Shown: in pieces, positions 4,506 through 11,355 of the stretch | Layout of the letters: each line of letters opens with the position of its first letter | Position numbering within the stretch: the first letter of the stretch is position 1 | From: an uncultured Bacillus sp. | GTDB taxonomy: Bacteria > Bacillota > Bacilli > Bacillales > Cytobacillaceae | Length of the DNA: 11,355 nucleotides | Direction of reading: 5' to 3' | NCBI GenBank assembly: GCA_937902115.1 | Contig: CALGSR010000371.1 | Location: 1-11,355, forward strand | Notes under the pieces: model-generated | Databases searched by the model: none | What the model was told of the DNA's origin: nothing | The model's input: the letters and a program-made list of their open reading frames with translations, nothing else | Program-made: the position numbers and the translations under genes

Positions 4506-5624
4506 ATGTACAAAACAGATACAAAGCTTGCCCAAATCGGCAATCGAAGTGAAGATCAGACTGGAACAGTCAATATACCGGTTTATTTTTCAACCGCTTA
4601 TCGTCATAAAGGAATTGGTCAATCCACTGGATTTGATTACACACGAACAGGCAATCCAACAAGACAGGTTCTGGAAGAAACCATTGCTGATCTGGAGTGT
4701 GGGGATCAAGGTTTTGCCTACAGCTCCGGGATGGCGGCTATTTTCAATATCCTGTCTCTATTCCAATCCGGTGATGAATTGATTGTTTCAAAGGATTTGT
4801 ACGGTGGTACTTACCGATTACTTGAAGAAGATTATCAAAAATGGGGCCTTCGCTGTCGATATACAAATACGAATGACGTAAAAAGTATCGAAAATGAAAT
4901 CACCCCTCACACTAAAGCCATCTTTATTGAAACACCGACTAATCCACTTATGGAGGAAACAGATATTTCTGAAGTCGCCTGTATTGCCAAGAAACATAAC
5001 TTATTGTTAATCGTTGATAACACATTTTACACTCCTATTCTGCAACAGCCAATTAAATTAGGAGCGGATATTGTCATCCATAGCGCGACCAAGTATTTAG
5101 GAGGACATAATGATGTTCTGGCTGGTTTAATTGTTGCAAAAGGAGCTGACCTAAGTGCACGGCTGGCAAGATTCCAAAACTCATCTGGTGCTGTTTTAAG
5201 CCCTTTTGATTCCTGGCTGTTAATGCGCGGGATGAAGACTTTATCATTAAGAATGGAACGACATGAGCGAAACGCGCAAGAAATTGTACAGTTCCTGCAA
5301 AATCATGATAGTATTACAGATGTTCTATACCCTGGTCGTGGCGGGATGGTTTCATTCCGAATTTTAGATGAAGCATGGGTGAATCCATTCCTGCAAAATT
5401 TAAAACTAATCAGTTTTGCCGAAAGTCTGGGAGGAGTAGAAAGCTTTATTACTTACCCGGCAACCCAAACACATGCTGATATTCCTGAAGAAGTACGAAA
5501 TGAAACAGGTGTCGATAATCGTTTATTACGTTTCTCTGTAGGAATTGAAAATATCGAAGATTTAATCGACGATTTAACACAATCATTGAAAAAAACACAA
5601 GAAGGGGCGTTTATTCATGAGTAA
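4506..5624 (+). CDS. metI: cystathionine gamma-synthase / O-acylhomoserine thiolyase MetI
   Basis: A 372-residue PLP enzyme of the Cys/Met metabolism family. It joins an O-acylhomoserine with cysteine to give cystathionine; B. subtilis MetI can also use sulfide. Seen: DYTRTGNPTR (44-53), SSGMAA (73-78), LYGGTYR (98-104), FIETPTNP (140-147), VDNTFYTP with the pyridine-binding Asp171, HSATKYLGGH with the Schiff-base Lys196, and the C-terminal SLGGVESFITYPATQTHADIP stretch. Length agrees with B. subtilis MetI (about 373). ATG 4506 is chosen because AAAAAGGAG ends 11 bases upstream; a GTG at 4494 lies inside that ribosome binding site and is unlikely. It is the first gene of the S-box operon. Family members are easily confused with MetC/MetB, but the order metI-metC under an S-box supports the assignment. 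Confidence 0.93.
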   Translation: MYKTDTKLAQIGNRSEDQTGTVNIPVYFSTAYRHKGIGQSTGFDYTRTGNPTRQVLEETIADLECGDQGFAYSSGMAAIFNILSLFQSGDELIVSKDLYGGTYRLLEEDYQKWGLRCRYTNTNDVKSIENEITPHTKAIFIETPTNPLMEETDISEVACIAKKHNLLLIVDNTFYTPILQQPIKLGADIVIHSATKYLGGHNDVLAGLIVAKGADLSARLARFQNSSGAVLSPFDSWLLMRGMKTLSLRMERHERNAQEIVQFLQNHDSITDVLYPGRGGMVSFRILDEAWVNPFLQNLKLISFAESLGGVESFITYPATQTHADIPEEVRNETGVDNRLLRFSVGIENIEDLIDDLTQSLKKTQEGAFIHE

Positions 5625-6798
5625 TTCCTTTACGTTTCAAACAACATTGCTTCATAATCAGCATAAAATAGATCCAACTACAGGTGCTGTGAGTGTACCC
5701 ATTCAACATGCATCTACCTTTCATCAAACGGATATTGACTCATTTGGAAAATATGATTACGCTCGAAGCGGTAACCCTACCCGGGAAGCATTAGAAGAGA
5801 TGATTGCCCAATTGGAAGAAGGCTCGAGAGGCTTTGCTTTTTCTTCCGGAATGGCAGCTATTTCAACTGCCTTTCTTCTGCTTTCACAAGATGATCATGT
5901 GGTCATAACGGAAGATGTTTATGGCGGCACATTCCGCATGGTATCACAGGTACTAGTACGTTTTGGAATCAGTCATACATTCGTTGACATGACTGATCTT
6001 GAAGCTGTTAAAAAGGCCATACGTCCAAATACAAAATTATTTTATGTTGAAACGCCTTCCAATCCTTTATTAAAAGTAACAGACATTAAAGCGATCAGTG
6101 AACTGGCAAAAGAACACGATGCTCTTGTATTTGTTGATAATACCTTTTTAACACCTGCTCATCAAAAACCCTTGACACTTGGTGCAGATATTGTACTGCA
6201 TAGTGCAACCAAGTTCTTGTCAGGCCATAGCGATGTTGTTGCTGGACTAGCGGTTGTTAAGGATCCGGATCTAGCGCAAAAACTTTACTTTTTACAGAAT
6301 TCCTTTGGGGCAATCTTAGGACCTCAAGATTCTTGGCTGGTTCTGCGTGGTTTAAAAACATTGCATGTCCGTCTTGAGCAGTCTGTAAAATCTGCTATGA
6401 AACTAGCGGAATTTTTCCAAGAGCATCCACTTGTGAAAGAAGTGTATTATCCAGGTTTGGAAAGTCATCCACATTATGATATTCAAAAAGCACAGGCGCA
6501 AACCGGCGGCGCTGTTCTTTCATTTGATTTGGCGAGTGAAGAAATTATGCGGACGTTTGTGAAAAATGTTAAAATCCCTGTCTTTGCTGTCAGTCTAGGA
6601 GCAGTTGAATCCATCCTCTCCTACCCTGCGAAAATGTCCCATGCGGCAATGCCTGAAAACGAACGGACTCAACGGGGTATTACAAACAGTCTCTTGCGTC
6701 TTTCTGTTGGATTGGAAAATCCTGATGATCTTATTCAAGATTTTTCTAATGCACTAGATGAAGCGAGGCGCTCTAACTTAATTTATGATCGAGGTTGA
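5617..6798 (+). CDS. metC: cystathionine beta-lyase MetC
   Basis: A 393-residue PLP enzyme paralogous to MetI; it cleaves cystathionine to homocysteine, pyruvate and ammonia. Seen: KYDYARSGNPTRE (45-57), SSGMAAIS (76-83), DVYGGTFR (100-107), YVETPSNPLLK (143-153), VDNTFLTP with Asp174, HSATKFLSGHSDVVAGL with Schiff-base Lys199, QDSWLVLRGLKTLHVR, and SLGAVESILSYPAKMSHAAMP. Length matches B. subtilis MetC (about 390). The start overlaps the end of metI by 8 bases, with GAAGGGG just upstream within metI, pointing to translational coupling. The insert YPGLESHPHYDIQKAQA after about residue 277 is present here and shortened in MetI, as in the B. subtilis pair. Confidence 0.92.
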   Translation: MSNSFTFQTTLLHNQHKIDPTTGAVSVPIQHASTFHQTDIDSFGKYDYARSGNPTREALEEMIAQLEEGSRGFAFSSGMAAISTAFLLLSQDDHVVITEDVYGGTFRMVSQVLVRFGISHTFVDMTDLEAVKKAIRPNTKLFYVETPSNPLLKVTDIKAISELAKEHDALVFVDNTFLTPAHQKPLTLGADIVLHSATKFLSGHSDVVAGLAVVKDPDLAQKLYFLQNSFGAILGPQDSWLVLRGLKTLHVRLEQSVKSAMKLAEFFQEHPLVKEVYYPGLESHPHYDIQKAQAQTGGAVLSFDLASEEIMRTFVKNVKIPVFAVSLGAVESILSYPAKMSHAAMPENERTQRGITNSLLRLSVGLENPDDLIQDFSNALDEARRSNLIYDRG

Positions 6799-6802
6799 TA
6801 GA

Positions 6803-7921
6803 ATGAATTTTTTAGAAAGAATGAAAAATGAGATATTAATTGCTGATGGGGCAATGGGGACTCTTTTATATTCTTATGGCAAGGATACTTGCTATGAACA
6901 GCTTAATCTCTCCCAACCCGAGCAAATTGAAAATATACACAGAGCGTATTTAAACGCAGGTGCCGATGTTATTCAAACAAACACATATGCGGCTAACTAT
7001 TTAAAACTGTCACGCTATGGCTTAGAAGATTCTGTTAAAGAAATTAACAAGGTCGCTGTAAGACTTGCAAAAAAAGCCGCAAAATCTTCGGGCTATATTT
7101 TAGGAAGTATGGGTGGCAACCGTGGGGTGAAACCACAATCTATTTCACTTGATGAAATAGAAAAAAGCTTCCATGAGCAATTGCACAGTTTATTATTAGA
7201 AAATGTAGATGGACTTTTACTTGAAACCTATTATGATTTGGAAGAATTAGAGACCGTCCTGGCGATTGCCCGCAAGGAGACAAATCTTCCCATCATTGCC
7301 CAAGTATCGATCCAAGAAACAGGATTTCTTCAGAACGGAACACCGGTTACGGAAGCTTTTCATCGGCTGGAGAATTTGGGAGCCGATATTGTCGGATTAA
7401 ACTGCCGTCTTGGTCCGCATCATATGCTATTAGCTTTGGAACAAATCCCCATTCCTAAGAGGGCGTTTTTGTCAGCCTATCCGAATGCAGGGCTGCCTGA
7501 ATACATGGATGGCATTATCCAATATGATAGCGACGCCGAATATTTTCGTAAATCCGCTCAAAGTTTCCGGAAGCAAGGTGTAAGGCTCTTGGGCGGATGC
7601 TGCGGTACAACTCCTGAACATATTCGTGCTATTGCATCTGAACTAAAAGGAACGACTCCAGTTAAGGAAAAAACAATAACTGTGAAAGAAAAAATAAGAA
7701 TGGTTGAGGTAAAGGAAATCCAACGGGAATATCCCCCTCTTCAAGAATTAGTCAAAAAGCAGCCATCGGTTATTGTAGAATTGGATCCACCAAAAAAATT
7801 GGATACGACTAAATTTTTTGAGGGCGTAAAAGCGCTAAAAGCAACGGGAATTGATGCCATCACAATGGCTGACAATTCGCTTGCTTCACCAAGAATATCC
7901 AATTCTGCATTAGCCTATTAG
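6803..7921 (+). CDS. yitJ: YitJ part 1: homocysteine S-methyltransferase domain plus start of MTHFR (frameshifted gene)
   Basis: The N-terminal 372 residues of a bifunctional homocysteine S-methyltransferase / 5,10-methylenetetrahydrofolate reductase. Methyltransferase domain about 1-285: LIADGAMGT (12-20), GADVIQTNTY (53-62), GLNC with Cys201 and GGCCGTTPEH with Cys266/Cys267, the three zinc ligands. After a Lys/Glu-rich linker (286-310) the reductase begins with VIVELDPPK (323-331; Glu326 in the position of the catalytic Glu of MetF) and continues to SLASPRISNSALAY, then TAG at 7919-7921. Family members continue straight into the sequence found in the next frame. ATG 6803 is chosen over ATG 6785 because GAGGT lies 7 bases upstream; that leaves a 4-base gap after metC. 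The methyltransferase half could still fold and work alone. Confidence 0.82.
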   Translation: MNFLERMKNEILIADGAMGTLLYSYGKDTCYEQLNLSQPEQIENIHRAYLNAGADVIQTNTYAANYLKLSRYGLEDSVKEINKVAVRLAKKAAKSSGYILGSMGGNRGVKPQSISLDEIEKSFHEQLHSLLLENVDGLLLETYYDLEELETVLAIARKETNLPIIAQVSIQETGFLQNGTPVTEAFHRLENLGADIVGLNCRLGPHHMLLALEQIPIPKRAFLSAYPNAGLPEYMDGIIQYDSDAEYFRKSAQSFRKQGVRLLGGCCGTTPEHIRAIASELKGTTPVKEKTITVKEKIRMVEVKEIQREYPPLQELVKKQPSVIVELDPPKKLDTTKFFEGVKALKATGIDAITMADNSLASPRISNSALAY

Positions 7922-7932
7922 CAAAAACAGAA

Positions 7933-8679
7933 ATGAATATGCGCCCTCTCGTTCACCTTACATGCCGTGACCGCAATATTATCGGTCTGCAATCACATTT
8001 AATGGGACTGCATACATTAGGCTTGAATGATCTATTAGCCATTACAGGCGACCCTGCCCGTGTAGGAGACTTTCCTGGCGCATCATCTGTTTATGATGTA
8101 TCTTCATTTGAACTCATTCAAATGATTAAAATGTTGAATGACGGACAATCCTATTCAGGAAAAGAACTTGGCCAAAAAACAGCCTTTTCCGTTGCAGCGG
8201 CATTCAATCCAAATGTCAGACAAATAGACAAGGCGGTTAAAAGACTTGAGAAAAAAATTGCATATGGTGCAGATTATTTTATCACACAGCCAGTCTATTC
8301 TGAGGAAAAGATTAGAAGCGTTTATGAGGAAACTAAACATCTCGATACCCCGATTTACATCGGATTAATGCCTCTAACTAGCAGTAAGAATGCTGAATTC
8401 TTACACAATGAGGTACCTGGAATAAAAATAGATGATTCGATTCGTGAATCACTTGCAGCATTAAAAGATGACCCGCAGACAGCTGCTCAAGAAGGAATAA
8501 ACATTACCAAAACTTTAATCGATACTGCATCAGAGCTATTTAACGGGATCTATTTAATTACCCCTTTTATGCGATATGAAATGACCGTTGAATTATCAAA
8601 CTATGCTCATGAAAAAACAGCAGAGAGAGTTAGGAGGAACCATCGTGTCAACAGCATCAATCAAGGAACTAATCAATAG
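7933..8679 (+). pseudogene. yitJ: YitJ part 2: rest of methylenetetrahydrofolate reductase domain, displaced by one base
   Basis: About 248 codons in the frame one base back from part 1, holding most of the FAD-dependent reductase barrel: RPLVHLTCRDRN (4-15), LLAITGDP (34-41, flavin binding), AFNPN (90-94), ADYFITQPVY (113-122) and the C-terminal ITPFMRYE region. The two parts join perfectly if one T is added in TATTA at 7916-7920, giving ALAYLAKTEMNMRPLV. The intact gene would span 6803-8679 and encode about 625 residues, close to B. subtilis YitJ (about 612). No ribosome binding site precedes ATG 7933 or 7939, so independent translation is unlikely, and without the first barrel strand and its Glu the fragment would not be active. 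The 3' end overlaps metH by 35 bases and contains the metH ribosome binding site. Confidence 0.75.
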
Positions 8680-11355
8680 AAGGATTCTCATCATGGATGG
8701 TGCCATGGGAACGATGCTGCAACAAGCCAATCTCTCAAGCACAGATTTTGGCGGTGAAGAATACGAAGGCTGTAATGAAAATCTGAATATTACACGTCCT
8801 GATGTAATTGAATCGATCCATGAACAATATCTACAGGCTGGCGCAGACATTATTGAAACCAATACATTTGGTGCAACAAAAATCGTACTTGACGACTACG
8901 ATCTCGGTGTAAAAGCCTATGAAATAAATAAACTGGCTGCCCAACTAGCTAGAAAAGTAGTGGATCGTTTTTCAACACCGGAATGGCCTCGTTTTGTTGC
9001 CGGTGCAATGGGACCGACAACGAAAACATTAAGTGTTACGGGTGGAACAACTTTTGCAGAACTGAGCGACTCCTATGAGGAGCAGACAAGAGGATTGATC
9101 GATGGCGGTGCTGACCTGCTTTTACTAGAGACAAGTCAAGACATGCTTAATGTTAAAGCAGCCTTTAGTGGCATTCAGCAAGCCTTTGAGAAAACTGGCA
9201 GCACCCTCCCATTAATGATTTCTGGCACGATTGAGCCAATGGGTACTACACTTGCTGGTCAGTCGATCGAAGCATTCTATATCTCTGTCGAGCACATGAA
9301 CCCAATTGCAGTTGGATTAAACTGTGCAACCGGCCCGGAATTTATGCAAGATCATATTCGTTCTTTATCAAACTTAGCTCAAACAGCTGTCAGCTGTTAC
9401 CCGAATGCCGGACTTCCAGATGAGGAAGGAAATTATCACGAAACACCGGATTCATTAGCACAAAAGCTGGCTGGTTTTGCTTCTGAGGGTTGGCTGAACG
9501 TTGTTGGAGGATGTTGCGGTACGACTCCAGAGCATATTAAAGCGATCGCTGAAACAATGAAAAACTATCAGCCTAGAAACGCTGTTATCAAAGAAAATCA
9601 TATGGTTTCCGGAATTGAACCATTTATCTATGATGATCCACAACTCCGCCCTATTATGGTTGGAGAACGGACAAATGTAATTGGCTCTCGTAAATTTAAA
9701 CGTCTTATTGCAGAAGGAAGCTTTGAAGAAGCCGCTGAAATCGCTAGAGCTCAAGTAAAAAAAGGCGCTCATGTCATTGATCTCTGCCTCGCTGACCCAG
9801 ATCGCGATGAAATGGAAGATATGGAGAACTTTATTAAGGAAGTCGTCAAAAAAGTGAAGGTCCCTCTTGTCATTGACTCAACGGATGAGAAAGTAATTGA
9901 AAAAGCCCTCACCTATTCACAAGGAAAAGCCATTATCAATTCGATGAATTTGGAAGATGGTGAAGAACGCTTCGAAGCCATTGTTCCTCTTATTCATAAG
10001 TATGGTGCAGCGGTTGTTGTTGGAACCATTGATGAGAAAGGTATGGGGGTTACAGCCGAAAAGAAACTTGAAATTGCGGAAAGATCCTATCAGTTGCTTG
10101 TCGAAAAGTACGGCATTAAACCTCAGGATATCATTTTTGATCCGCTTGTCTTCCCTGTCGGAACAGGTGATGAGCAATACATTGGTTCCGCCAAAGCCAC
10201 TGTGGAAGGTATTCGATTAATTAAAGAAAAGTTTCCGGAAGTACAAACGATCCTTGGTGTAAGTAATGTATCTTTTGGTCTCCCTCCTGTCGGCCGGGAA
10301 ATCTTAAATTCAGTCTACTTATATCATTGTACACAGGCCGGACTTGATTATGCGATTGTGAATACCGAGAAACTCGAACGGTTTGCTTCAATTTCAAAAG
10401 AGGAAGTAGCCATGGCAGAAAAGCTTCTCTTTGAAACAACAGATGAAGCTCTAGCTAGTTTCACTGATTTTTACCGAGATAAGAAGAAAGAAACCAAGAG
10501 TAACATACCGGACATGACGATTGAAGAACGGCTTGCCTATTATGTTGTAGAAGGAACAAAAGAAGGGTTAATTCCTGATTTAGAGTTAGCATTGCAGCAA
10601 TTCCCTGCCCCTCTTGATATCATTAATGGTCCTTTAATGAACGGGATGAAGGAAGTCGGCCGTTTATTTAATGAAAACCAGTTAATCGTTGCGGAGGTAC
10701 TGCAAAGTGCAGAAGTCATGAAAGCTTCAGTTGCCTTTTTGGAACCCTATATGGAGAAAAACGATTCATCAGCAGCAAAAGGAAAAATTGTGCTTGCTAC
10801 CGTAAAAGGCGATGTTCATGATATTGGTAAAAATCTTGTCGATATCATTTTAAGCAATAATGGATATGACGTTATTGATCTTGGCATTAAAGTAGCTCCT
10901 GCACAATTAGTTGAAACCATTAAAAGAGAAAAGCCGGATATGGTAGGATTATCAGGTTTGCTTGTTAAATCAGCCCAGCAAATGGTCGTGACAGCACACG
11001 ACATGAAGCAGGCTGGTATCGATGTTCCGATATTAGTCGGTGGTGCTGCTTTATCACGTAAGTTTACAGACACAAAAATTTCTAAAGAATATGACGGTCT
11101 TGTCCTCTATGCAAAAGATGCTATGAAAGGTTTAGAATTAGCCAACCAGGTGCAAGACCCTGATGAGCTGGAAAGCTTATGGCAAGAGAAAAAAGCAAAA
11201 GAAGAAGCTGCTCCTCTCCCTGCATATGAAAGACCAACCAGCGCTGTAGCCGCAAAAACACGGCCAAGAAGTGTGACAGAAGCCGCTGTTTTTGTCCCGC
11301 AAGATACCGAGCGCCATTTAATTAAGTCTTATTCTTTTTCACACGTCGAACCTTA
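8645..11355 (+). CDS. metH: cobalamin-dependent methionine synthase MetH, 3' end beyond window
   Basis: 903 codons are visible and open to the right edge. Transfers methyl from 5-methyl-THF via methylcobalamin to homocysteine. Domains seen: homocysteine-binding barrel about 1-325 with zinc ligands Cys227, Cys290, Cys291; pterin-binding barrel about 338-610, opening MVGERTNVIGSRKFK; helical cap about 625-715 (EERLAYYVVEGTKEG); B12 domain with DVHDIG (723-728; His725 the cobalt ligand), SGLLVKS (Ser770 on) and VGGAALS (Gly799-Gly800). The activation domain is just starting (VPQDTERHLIKSYSFSHVEPY). Relatives have about 1150 residues, so roughly 250 are missing. The start is GTG 8645 with TAGGAGG 7 bases upstream, inside the end of yitJ; an ATG at 8694 would cut into the DGAMGTML barrel start. 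No frameshift was found on reading through. Last visible gene of the S-box operon. Confidence 0.95.
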   Translation, partial: MSTASIKELINRRILIMDGAMGTMLQQANLSSTDFGGEEYEGCNENLNITRPDVIESIHEQYLQAGADIIETNTFGATKIVLDDYDLGVKAYEINKLAAQLARKVVDRFSTPEWPRFVAGAMGPTTKTLSVTGGTTFAELSDSYEEQTRGLIDGGADLLLLETSQDMLNVKAAFSGIQQAFEKTGSTLPLMISGTIEPMGTTLAGQSIEAFYISVEHMNPIAVGLNCATGPEFMQDHIRSLSNLAQTAVSCYPNAGLPDEEGNYHETPDSLAQKLAGFASEGWLNVVGGCCGTTPEHIKAIAETMKNYQPRNAVIKENHMVSGIEPFIYDDPQLRPIMVGERTNVIGSRKFKRLIAEGSFEEAAEIARAQVKKGAHVIDLCLADPDRDEMEDMENFIKEVVKKVKVPLVIDSTDEKVIEKALTYSQGKAIINSMNLEDGEERFEAIVPLIHKYGAAVVVGTIDEKGMGVTAEKKLEIAERSYQLLVEKYGIKPQDIIFDPLVFPVGTGDEQYIGSAKATVEGIRLIKEKFPEVQTILGVSNVSFGLPPVGREILNSVYLYHCTQAGLDYAIVNTEKLERFASISKEEVAMAEKLLFETTDEALASFTDFYRDKKKETKSNIPDMTIEERLAYYVVEGTKEGLIPDLELALQQFPAPLDIINGPLMNGMKEVGRLFNENQLIVAEVLQSAEVMKASVAFLEPYMEKNDSSAAKGKIVLATVKGDVHDIGKNLVDIILSNNGYDVIDLGIKVAPAQLVETIKREKPDMVGLSGLLVKSAQQMVVTAHDMKQAGIDVPILVGGAALSRKFTDTKISKEYDGLVLYAKDAMKGLELANQVQDPDELESLWQEKKAKEEAAPLPAYERPTSAVAAKTRPRSVTEAAVFVPQDTERHLIKSYSFSHVEP

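Noticed and set aside
7915..7930. Programmed -1 frameshift site joining the two yitJ parts
   Set aside because: The frame relation (-1) would fit, but no X-XXY-YYZ heptamer lies in frame before the TAG, the A-run comes after the stop, and no recoded yitJ is known to me. A one-base deletion or sequencing error is simpler.
9455..11073. Several 70-105 codon ORFs opposite or out of frame with metH
   Set aside because: All lie within the intact MetH reading frame and have no ribosome binding sites or recognisable domains.
1..11355. CRISPR array, insertion sequence, tRNA, rRNA, or phage attachment site
   Set aside because: No direct repeat series, transposase remnants, terminal inverted repeats or tRNA-like folds were seen on reading both strands.

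Overview
The window looks like chromosomal DNA from a low-G+C, endospore-forming member of the Bacillaceae. The signs are strong AGGAGG-type ribosome binding sites, GTG starts, an S-box (SAM-I) riboswitch on a methionine operon, a YhcN/YlaJ-type spore lipoprotein, a small Sda-like protein and a lipoprotein-type YidC2. The genus cannot be fixed from the sequence alone.

Layout. (1) Positions 1-749, minus strand: 5' half of nicotinate phosphoribosyltransferase (pncB), running off the left edge. (2) Positions 1037-2151: a 94-codon ORF read from GTG, then yidC2. The ORF looks like a diverged MifM, the nascent-chain sensor that controls yidC2 (yqjG) in Bacillus subtilis. Its last codons form one arm of an 11-bp perfect stem whose other arm is the yidC2 Shine-Dalgarno sequence. 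A strong terminator closes the unit. (3) Positions 2336-3004: YhcN/YlaJ-family lipoprotein with its own terminator. (4) Positions 3065-3896: three small genes. A 66-aa protein (minus), a 45-aa Sda-like protein (plus, not obvious in ORF searches because of its size) and a 74-aa unknown protein (minus) are separated by hairpin terminators that probably serve both strands. (5) Positions 4073-4292: promoter, SAM-I aptamer and intrinsic terminator, followed by a further structured leader of about 210 nt. (6) Positions 4506-11355: metI, metC, yitJ (homocysteine methyltransferase plus methylenetetrahydrofolate reductase) and metH, tightly packed in one orientation. metH runs off the right edge before its activation domain is complete.

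How the genes work together. MetI makes cystathionine (or homocysteine) from an activated homoserine, and MetC cleaves cystathionine to homocysteine. YitJ supplies 5-methyl-THF and can itself methylate homocysteine. MetH transfers the methyl group from methyl-THF through cobalamin to homocysteine. All four should be switched off by SAM at the S-box terminator. In this copy yitJ carries a one-base frameshift inside the reductase domain, which would remove the methyl-THF supply unless it is a sequencing error, is recoded, or is backed up elsewhere.

Most noteworthy: the MifM-like arrest-peptide candidate with its SD-sequestering stem upstream of yidC2, the yitJ frameshift, and the unexplained alternative hairpins between the S-box terminator and metI. 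MifM regulation itself is known from B. subtilis; what is new here would be a strongly diverged example.
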